NCBI GenBank assembly: GCA_018607545.1
Contig: JABBBF010000023.1
Location: 1-12,317, forward strand
DNA: 12,317 nt
Reading direction: 5' to 3'
DNA from: SAR92 clade bacterium
Lineage (GTDB): Bacteria; Pseudomonadota; Gammaproteobacteria; Pseudomonadales; Porticoccaceae
Under the pieces are notes generated by a model. It was not told the DNA's origin, did not search any database, and saw only the letters and a list, made by a program, of their open reading frames with translations. Below are positions 7,079 to 12,317 of the stretch, piece after piece. How positions within the stretch are numbered: the first letter of the stretch is position 1; each line of letters begins with the position of its first letter. The translations under genes and the position numbers were made by a program.

Positions 7079-8566
7079 ACAGCTCAAAAAGTAAGAAAAG
7101 TGGTGATTGTAGGTGGCGGTACTGCCGGTTGGGTAGCCGCCGCATCTGTGGCAAAACTACTGGGTAAAAATCTCGATATCTCCCTGGTTGAATCTGACGA
7201 AATTGGCACCGTTGGTGTCGGTGAAGCGACTATCCCCACGCTTATAACCCTGCATCAATTGCTCAAGATTGATGAGCGTGAGTTTATGGCCGCAGTTCAG
7301 GGCACCTTCAAGCTGGGTATCTCCTTCGAAAACTGGAGAGACGTCGGCAAAGACTATATTCACTCCTTTGGTTTTACCGGCAAAGATTGCTGGGCAGCGG
7401 GGTTTGTGCATTTCTGGTTAAAGGCCAGGCAGCAGGGCATAAAGGCCGATTTCGGCGAGTACTGCACCGAGTTAATGGCCGCCAAAGCCAACAAATTCGC
7501 CGTCTTTAAGCCCGATGGTCTCAACTATGCCTACCATATGGATGCCAGCCTCTACGCCAAATTTATGCGCAAGATTGCCGAGCAGCATGGCTGCAAGCGT
7601 ATTGAAGGAAAGATAGTCGAAGTCGGCACCAACAGCGCGACCGGCTATATCGAACATGTGCAGTTGGCCTCTGGAGAAAAAGTCGAAGGGGATCTGTTTA
7701 TCGACTGCAGCGGCTTCCGCGGGCTGCTGATCGGCGAGACCCTGAATACCGAATACGATGACTGGTCGCAATGGCTGCCCTGCGACAGTGCCATTGCCGT
7801 GCAGACCCGCTCGGTGAGTGAACCTATTCCCTACACCAGATCCATTGCCCGGGATGCCGGCTGGCAGTGGCGTATCCCCTTGCAGTCGCGCGTTGGCAAT
7901 GGCCATGTGTTCTGCAGCAAGTATATTTCTGATGATGAGGCCACCCAAACCCTGCTTAATAATATTCAGGGCGAAGTGTTAACCGACCCGCGGGTGATTA
8001 AATTCCGCACCGGCCAGCGCAAGCAGCACTGGAATAAAAACTGTATTGCCCTGGGCCTCGCCTGTGGCTTTGTCGAGCCACTGGAATCCACCAGTATTCA
8101 TATGGTGCAGAGCGGCATATTGCGACTGCTGAGAATGTTCCCCTTCGACGGGATCAATGAATCCTATGTCACCGAATTCAATCAACAGATGAGCGATGAG
8201 TTTCTGTTTATCCGTGACTTTATTGTGCTCCACTACCATGTCACTCAGCGCGAGGACACCGCGTTCTGGCGGCACTGTAAAACCATGGAAATCCCCAAAT
8301 CCCTGCAGCACCGCATCGATATGTTCAAGCGCACCGGCAGTGTCTTTCACAAAATGGGCGACCTGTTTGCCGAGAACTCCTGGACTCAGGTCATGCTTGG
8401 CCAGGGGCTAGTGCCGGAACAGTACCACCCGATTGTCGATATGATGAGCGACGATGAGCTAAAAGCCTTTATGGGCAATATCAAAGCATCTGTGGACCAT
8501 ATGGTCGGACAGCTGCCTAGCCACCAGCGATTTATCAACAGTTACTGTAAAGCGGCCGCTATCTAA
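7076..8566 (+). CDS. Flavin-dependent 'tryptophan' halogenase, canonical motifs (halogenase 2)
   Basis: The 496-aa product has the complete family signature: FAD-binding GGGTAG at 13-18, catalytic lysine K79 in TFKLGISFENW (same number as in PrnA and RebH), WQWRIP at 263-268, and E337 in GFVEPLESTSI beside the halide site. It is therefore predicted to be an active FADH2-dependent halogenase. Related enzymes from receptor-linked loci (for example BrvH and the Xanthomonas enzymes) were reported, as I recall, to prefer bromide and to accept indole-type test substrates, but their native substrates are unknown. Translation starts at TTG with GGAGAGA 5 nt upstream; no in-frame ATG lies nearby upstream. 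It is probably the last gene of the operon. Cupin B converges on it with only 19 bp between the stop codons and no obvious terminator. It is a diverged paralogue of halogenase 1, not a recent duplicate. Confidence 0.93.
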   Translation: MTAQKVRKVVIVGGGTAGWVAAASVAKLLGKNLDISLVESDEIGTVGVGEATIPTLITLHQLLKIDEREFMAAVQGTFKLGISFENWRDVGKDYIHSFGFTGKDCWAAGFVHFWLKARQQGIKADFGEYCTELMAAKANKFAVFKPDGLNYAYHMDASLYAKFMRKIAEQHGCKRIEGKIVEVGTNSATGYIEHVQLASGEKVEGDLFIDCSGFRGLLIGETLNTEYDDWSQWLPCDSAIAVQTRSVSEPIPYTRSIARDAGWQWRIPLQSRVGNGHVFCSKYISDDEATQTLLNNIQGEVLTDPRVIKFRTGQRKQHWNKNCIALGLACGFVEPLESTSIHMVQSGILRLLRMFPFDGINESYVTEFNQQMSDEFLFIRDFIVLHYHVTQREDTAFWRHCKTMEIPKSLQHRIDMFKRTGSVFHKMGDLFAENSWTQVMLGQGLVPEQYHPIVDMMSDDELKAFMGNIKASVDHMVGQLPSHQRFINSYCKAAAI

Positions 8567-8585
8567 TCTCAGGGACAGAGGTTTG

Positions 8586-9584
8586 CTAGAGCAGTCGGTT
8601 ACCTAAAAATTCGCGCAGTGCTTTTTTCTGCGCCTCGTCGAGATCGGTCAACAGATCATTGAGACTTGCCGGCAAGTGTCTCTGGGTATCCTCTCCGGTC
8701 TGAAAGACAAAGTAATTGAAGTACTGTCGCCAGGCCTCGCGCTTTTCCGGGCTTAGTTTGGCGATACTCAACATGCTGTGCATCATACTGTCATTGGCTG
8801 AGGGCGCGCCCTCTGGCTGACCGCCCCACCAGTAATTAACCAGTATATTCAGACCCTCCAGAGACTCCACACCATGCCACCACAGGGCCGGAATGTAGAG
8901 TGCATCACCGGGTTCCAAAACCGCCTGCTGGCCAACGGCCTCCGCCTGCGCATAGCTGGGAAACTGCTCGAGATCCGGTTGGCCAATATCCACCATACTC
9001 ACCGGCACTCCGGCGGGAGTGCTCAGCATTGGTCCCGGGTAGAGATTGTTAGTTTGCTCCGGCGGGAACAGGGTGAAGCGTCTGCGCCCAGCAACCACGG
9101 CGGCAATATTGTCGTGAATATCATAATGGGGAGCCACCGTCGCCCGATTGCCCAGCCACAGGGTGGGCGCAATAGCCTTGTCCAGCAGTGGCTGGGGATT
9201 TTGCTCCTCAAAACCCTGCAGCGCATCGCGGATGGGAATTGCCTGCAGCGCGACAGCGTGGGGATTGGGCAGATCCATTATTTTTAACAATTGTTCCAGG
9301 GTAGAACTCAGAGTCGCCGATGCGCGGGTGAAATTCATTTTTTGCAGATTATCGCCGTAGAAAAAGCGCCCGTTAATCTCCGGATCGCCCACCACTGCAG
9401 AGAGCTTGTTATCCCTGTCCATCCCATTGAGATAATTGACAATGGCGCGGGGGGACTCCGTTGCAGCGTTTACCGCAGCCCAGTCGCCGACCAGTGATTT
9501 GAGCAGCGCCGGTTTATTCAGCGGGACAATTTCATGTTCAAACTGGTCTCTGGTGACCTGTTGCCAGGCTGGAATTTCAAGCAC
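8586..9584 (-). CDS. FIH-like cupin (JmjC/Cupin_8) hydroxylase, cupin B
   Basis: This is a 332-aa paralogue of cupin A on the opposite strand. The chosen start is GTG (9584-9582): GAGGG (plus-strand CCCTC, 9592-9596) lies 7 nt upstream, and the resulting VLEI aligns with MLEI of cupin A. A longer frame from a TTG at 9665 exists, but its extra 27 residues look like untranslated leader. The metal triad is H153 and D155 (PHYDIH) plus H237 (WWHGVESL). N159 matches the FIH 2-oxoglutarate-contacting Asn, and R168 in GRRRFTLFPPEQ replaces the FIH lysine, as in cupin A. WWHG, with a single His, indicates that the first His of WWHH in cupin A is the ligand. It is transcribed towards halogenase 2 and away from the flavin oxidoreductase, so it is regulated separately from the operon. 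The substrate is unknown. Confidence 0.87.
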   Translation of the reverse strand: MLEIPAWQQVTRDQFEHEIVPLNKPALLKSLVGDWAAVNAATESPRAIVNYLNGMDRDNKLSAVVGDPEINGRFFYGDNLQKMNFTRASATLSSTLEQLLKIMDLPNPHAVALQAIPIRDALQGFEEQNPQPLLDKAIAPTLWLGNRATVAPHYDIHDNIAAVVAGRRRFTLFPPEQTNNLYPGPMLSTPAGVPVSMVDIGQPDLEQFPSYAQAEAVGQQAVLEPGDALYIPALWWHGVESLEGLNILVNYWWGGQPEGAPSANDSMMHSMLSIAKLSPEKREAWRQYFNYFVFQTGEDTQRHLPASLNDLLTDLDEAQKKALREFLGNRLL

Positions 9585-9716
9585 AGATATACCCTCGTTG
9601 TTTTTCTTTTTGATAGTGGCTAATTGCAATGGCCGCAAACGCTTAGCCAAAATGATTAGCCACAAACTATAGCACTGGCCTATTATGGGATAAATAATAA
9701 AAACAGTGATCTGGCT
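9585..9716. promoter_or_regulatory. Divergent promoter region between cupin B and the flavin oxidoreductase
   Basis: These 132 bp separate the revised cupin B start from the oxidoreductase start. On the minus strand TTTATC (plus 9689-9694), a 17-nt spacer and TATAGT (plus 9666-9671) make a plausible promoter for cupin B, leaving a leader of about 75 nt. On the plus strand TATTAT (9681-9686) resembles a -10 for the oxidoreductase but has no recognisable -35. The leader holds an inverted repeat, listed separately. Confidence 0.35.
9616..9663. repeat. 9-bp inverted repeat with a third half-copy in the cupin B leader
   Basis: GTGGCTAAT (9616-9624) and ATTAGCCAC (9655-9663) are perfect reverse complements 30 bp apart. 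The core TTAGCCA occurs a third time at 9643-9649, exactly 13 bp before the copy at 9656-9662. The group lies downstream of the candidate cupin B promoter and upstream of its ribosome binding site. It could be an operator cluster or a leader-RNA stem. Confidence 0.6.
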
Positions 9717-11018
9717 ATGTCGCTCCTACAAAATCCCCTAACGCTGCCCTGTGGGGCTGAAATTCCCAATCGTCTGGCCAAAGCGGCCATGACCGAGGGG
9801 CTGGCCACTGCCAATGGCGTGCCCACCCCGCAATTGGAAAAGCTCTATGGACTCTGGAGTGATGGCGGCGCGGGAATGCTTTTGTCGGGCAATATTCAGG
9901 TAGATCGGCAGCATCTTGAACGGCCCGGTAATGTTATTGTCGATCGCCAGCCCGATGCAGCAATGAAAGCCGCTCTGGTCGGTTGGGCACAGGCGGCAAC
10001 GCGCAATGGCAACCACTTTTGGGGTCAGATCAGCCATGCTGGTCGGCAGACGCAAAAGATTATTAATCCCAACCCGAAAGCGCCATCGGCGATAAAGCTC
10101 AGTCTGCCCGGTGGACAGTTTGGCGAGCCGGTGGCACTCACTGTTGCTGAAATCGAAGATATTGTGCAGCGCTTTGGTATTTGCGCAGGGGCTTTAAAAG
10201 AAGCTGGGTTTACTGGTGTGCAGGTCCATGGGGCTCACGGTTATCTGCTCTCGCAATTTCTTAGTCCGCGCAGTAATCAGCGCACTGATGAGTTCGGCGG
10301 TTCGCTGGCCAATCGCGCCAGGGCGCTGTTGCAGTGCGTAGCAGCAGTTCGCAGTGCGGTGGGTGCCGGGTTTCCGGTGGCGGTAAAACTCAACAGTGCG
10401 GATTTTCAAAAGGGTGGCTTTGCCTTTGAAGAATGCCTGCAGGTCGTCCAGTGGTTGCAGGATGCCGGCGTCGACCTGATTGAAATATCCGGTGGCACCT
10501 ACGAGCAACCCAAGCTGTTGGGAATGGCCGGCCTTGAGGAAGAGGAGCCGCAACATATACCGCAAGCTGCCTTATCAACCCAGATACGCGAGGCCTACTT
10601 TGTCGATTTTGCTCTGGCGATACGCGCTAAAATAGCTATTCCACTGATGGTCACCGGCGGCTTTCGCCAGCGCGCAGCCATGTTGCAGGCGCTGGAGAGT
10701 GGCGGTGCTGACCTGATTGGTTTAGGCCGCCCAATGTGTGTACTTACCGACGCACCGGCACAGGTTATAAATGGACTTGAAGCGCTGCCGCGCTATGAGG
10801 ATAGTCTCTCTCTATTTCCGCGCTGGCTCAATTGGTTGACGAAAATAAACGCTTTCAAAGCCCTGGCCGGCTTTGCGATTCAGTACTGGTACTTCGCCCA
10901 GATAGATGCCATTGGTCGAACCGGGAAATCCGATCCTGGACTATCGGTATTCGCGGCCACCAGGCAGACCATGAAGCAGGCTTTTCAATTGGCAAAAGAA
11001 CTTAAAAAAAGTACTTAA
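9717..11018 (+). CDS. Old Yellow Enzyme-type NADH:flavin oxidoreductase
   Basis: The 433-aa product is a single TIM-barrel FMN enzyme of the Old Yellow Enzyme/YqjM-like group, which reduces activated C=C bonds with NAD(P)H. Visible are NRLAKAAM at 19-26 (phosphate/FMN side), QISHAGRQ at 104-111, the paired active-site histidines H171 and H174 in HGAHGYLLSQFLSPRSN followed by RTDEFGGS, and the C-terminal FMN phosphate segments TGGFR (313-317) and GLGRPM (335-340). It lacks the Fe-S and NAD domains of the larger 2,4-dienoyl-CoA reductases. About 90 residues follow the barrel and are not assigned. The ATG at 9717 has no convincing Shine-Dalgarno sequence. It is divergent from cupin B, so a link to the halogenase module is possible but unproven. 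Its last codons lie in an A-rich tandem repeat. Confidence 0.9.
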   Translation: MSLLQNPLTLPCGAEIPNRLAKAAMTEGLATANGVPTPQLEKLYGLWSDGGAGMLLSGNIQVDRQHLERPGNVIVDRQPDAAMKAALVGWAQAATRNGNHFWGQISHAGRQTQKIINPNPKAPSAIKLSLPGGQFGEPVALTVAEIEDIVQRFGICAGALKEAGFTGVQVHGAHGYLLSQFLSPRSNQRTDEFGGSLANRARALLQCVAAVRSAVGAGFPVAVKLNSADFQKGGFAFEECLQVVQWLQDAGVDLIEISGGTYEQPKLLGMAGLEEEEPQHIPQAALSTQIREAYFVDFALAIRAKIAIPLMVTGGFRQRAAMLQALESGGADLIGLGRPMCVLTDAPAQVINGLEALPRYEDSLSLFPRWLNWLTKINAFKALAGFAIQYWYFAQIDAIGRTGKSDPGLSVFAATRQTMKQAFQLAKELKKST

Positions 11019-11036
11019 AAAAACACTTAAATAAAG
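11001..11036. repeat. Three A-rich tandem copies of about 12-13 bp at the oxidoreductase 3' end
   Basis: CTTAAAAAAAGTA (11001-11013), CTTAAAAAAACA (11014-11025) and CTTAAATAAAG (11026-11036) are adjacent near-copies. The first covers the last codons of the oxidoreductase, and the second contains its TAA stop (11016-11018). Being A-rich, part of the similarity could be compositional. Confidence 0.65.
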
Positions 11037-11063
11037 CTCTGGCAGCAGATAAGAAAACAGCGG

Positions 11064-12317
11064 CTATTTTACTTTTAAAATATCATTCCAGTTGGTGGTA
11101 TAGGCGGGGGAGAGATGCTCCCGCTTCATCATCCAGTTGTTTGTTTTTGAGCTATTTGTTTTTGAGCTATGAGCAACCCCCTGTCCCGCAAAGAATAGTT
11201 TATTCTTGCCGGCGCGGTTGATTTTATCCAGCGTCGACATCAGTGCCTGGCTTTTTGTGAGCTCAAGGCTGTTGTTGCGCTGCGGCGTTTCCTGTTCAAA
11301 CAGACTTGGCTGGTAGATTCCAGGCTCATAAAAGTCCGACAACATAACTCCCGCCTTGGCGTACTGATAGCCATCGCACCAGATACGATCCAGTAGCCGC
11401 ATAGCCTGATTGATCAGATCGCGACTATCATCGCTGGGTAGCGGTAGTTCGGCAGTGACCGAATTGGCATACTGTGGCTGGTTGGCATTGAAGGGACTGG
11501 TGCGGATAAAGACGGTGATTACTTTGGCATAGCGTTTTTCCCTACGCAGTTTCTCTGCGGCCCGTGCACTGTGCCGGCAGATCGCTTCACCCATCTCCTG
11601 CAATGTTGTGACCCGCTCGCCAAATGAGCGGCTGCAGACAATCTGTTTCTTGGTGGGCGGCGCCTCTTCAAACTCTATACAGGACTCGCCATTCAATTCA
11701 CGAACAGTACGCTCAACCACCACAGAAAAATGCTGACGAATATGTTTTGGATTGGCATTGGCCAGATCTAGAGCGCTGTTAATGCCCATCTGCTGAAGGC
11801 GCAAACCGAGACGGCGACCAATCCCCCAGATCTCATCGACCGGCAGCAACGCCATCAGCCGCTGTTGCCGCAGGGGATCGCTAAGATCGACAACCCCTTG
11901 GGTGGCCGGATACTTTTTTGCCCCGTGGTTAGCCATTTTTGCCAATGTCTTGGTTGGGGCAATACCTACGCAGACGGTAATACCTGTCCAGTCGCCAATA
12001 ATCTGTCTAACCTGTTGGCCAAATAGAGTATTGGAAAGCAGCGACTGAGTGCCGGTCAGATCGAGAAACGCCTCATCTATAGAGTATATCTCCACCCGCT
12101 GTGCCAGCTCTTCGAGGGTGCGCATCACCCGTGCTGACATGTCAGCATAGAGTGTGTAGTTGGATGAGAACACGGCAATATTGTGCTCGCGCAATTCATG
12201 GCGAATCTTAAAGATCGGCACACCCATTTTGATCCCCAGCGCCTTGGCCTCTTTGGAGCGCGCCACCACGCAGCCGTCGTTATTGGATAGCACAACTAGA
12301 GGTCGGTGCTTTAGATC
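11064..12317 (-). CDS. umuC: UmuC, catalytic subunit of DNA polymerase V (5' end outside the window)
   Basis: This Y-family polymerase subunit carries out error-prone bypass of DNA lesions with processed UmuD after SOS induction. The frame is open to the right edge. The eight residues before VLSNNDGCVVARS read D-L-K-H-R-P-L-V, matching UmuC near residue 21, so about 20 N-terminal residues, including the first metal-binding motif, are missing; 417 codons are present. YSIDEAF holds the catalytic Asp-Glu pair (Asp codon 12077-12075). QPSLF fits the beta-clamp-binding motif, and the C-terminus LSPAYTTNWNDILKVK matches the UmuC ending. An in-frame 15-bp duplication adds a repeated SSKTN just before that ending. 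A umuD partner and LexA-controlled promoter would be expected beyond the right edge. It converges on the flavin oxidoreductase with 45 bp between the stops and no clear terminator. Confidence 0.95.
   Translation of the reverse strand, partial: DLKHRPLVVLSNNDGCVVARSKEAKALGIKMGVPIFKIRHELREHNIAVFSSNYTLYADMSARVMRTLEELAQRVEIYSIDEAFLDLTGTQSLLSNTLFGQQVRQIIGDWTGITVCVGIAPTKTLAKMANHGAKKYPATQGVVDLSDPLRQQRLMALLPVDEIWGIGRRLGLRLQQMGINSALDLANANPKHIRQHFSVVVERTVRELNGESCIEFEEAPPTKKQIVCSRSFGERVTTLQEMGEAICRHSARAAEKLRREKRYAKVITVFIRTSPFNANQPQYANSVTAELPLPSDDSRDLINQAMRLLDRIWCDGYQYAKAGVMLSDFYEPGIYQPSLFEQETPQRNNSLELTKSQALMSTLDKINRAGKNKLFFAGQGVAHSSKTNSSKTNNWMMKREHLSPAYTTNWNDILKVK
11141..11170. repeat. Exact 15-bp tandem duplication inside umuC
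   Basis: TTGTTTTTGAGCTAT occurs at 11141-11155 and again at 11156-11170 without a mismatch. Being 15 bp, it keeps the frame and encodes SSKTN twice near the UmuC C-terminus, between the FAGQG segment and the final conserved block. The perfect identity suggests a recent event or a slippage-prone site. Confidence 0.95.

Noticed and set aside
7472..7948. 158-codon open frame on the minus strand inside halogenase 2
   Set aside because: It is fully antisense to a gene with intact family motifs and looks like a codon-usage shadow.
8612..8632. Hairpin GCGCAG...CTGCGC as a terminator between the convergent halogenase 2 and cupin B
   Set aside because: It has short arms and a 9-nt loop, lies inside the cupin B coding sequence, and lacks a T tract on the plus strand.
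9585..9665. Longer cupin B start at TTG 9665, adding 27 residues
   Set aside because: The GTG at 9584 has a well-spaced GAGGG and gives an N-terminus aligning with cupin A, while the extension overlaps the inverted repeat and nearly reaches the candidate -10.
12291..12293. GTG at 12293 as the start of umuC
   Set aside because: The frame stays open to the window edge and the eight upstream residues match the UmuC family, so the gene continues beyond the window.

Overview
The window looks like a chromosomal segment from a marine-type gammaproteobacterium (Cellvibrionales or Alteromonadales-like). This is inferred from gene content: a TIGR01782-type TonB-dependent receptor, two flavin-dependent 'tryptophan' halogenases, SapC, FIH-like cupins and an umuC of the UmuDC type. 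No rRNA, tRNA, CRISPR array, insertion sequence or phage gene was seen.

Layout. Positions 1-50 hold the first 16 codons of a leftward gene that runs off the left edge. An intergenic region with a perfect 15-bp palindrome separates it from a large TonB-dependent receptor gene (296-3325, +), which ends in a strong hairpin terminator (3383-3417). Next comes a co-directional, probably operonic run: halogenase 1 (3570-5150), sapC (5204-5929), an FIH-like cupin hydroxylase, here 'cupin A' (6007-7020), and halogenase 2 (7076-8566). A second FIH-like cupin, 'cupin B', converges on it from the minus strand (8586-9584, start revised to GTG). Divergent from cupin B is an Old Yellow Enzyme-type flavin oxidoreductase (9717-11018). 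A partial umuC (11064 to beyond the right edge, -) closes the window.

How the genes may work together. Receptor, halogenase, SapC and cupin families are repeatedly seen together in nutrient-scavenging loci of Gammaproteobacteria, Xanthomonadales and Caulobacterales. The joint biochemical role of the halogenase, SapC and cupin genes is, to my knowledge, not established. The receptor would import an unidentified ligand across the outer membrane. Two FADH2-dependent halogenases and two Fe(II)/2-oxoglutarate-type hydroxylases would modify an unidentified substrate. No glycoside hydrolase, inner-membrane transporter, LacI-type regulator, flavin reductase or precursor peptide is visible, so the ligand and the modified substrate cannot be named.

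The most unusual features are: (1) two paralogous enzyme pairs, with halogenase 1 departing from the canonical motifs; (2) short tandem duplications of 12-15 bp at four gene 3' ends or junctions, including an in-frame 15-bp duplication in umuC; (3) TTG starts on two consecutive operon genes, each at or near the stop of a tiny ATG-initiated reading frame; (4) a 9-bp inverted repeat in the cupin B leader.
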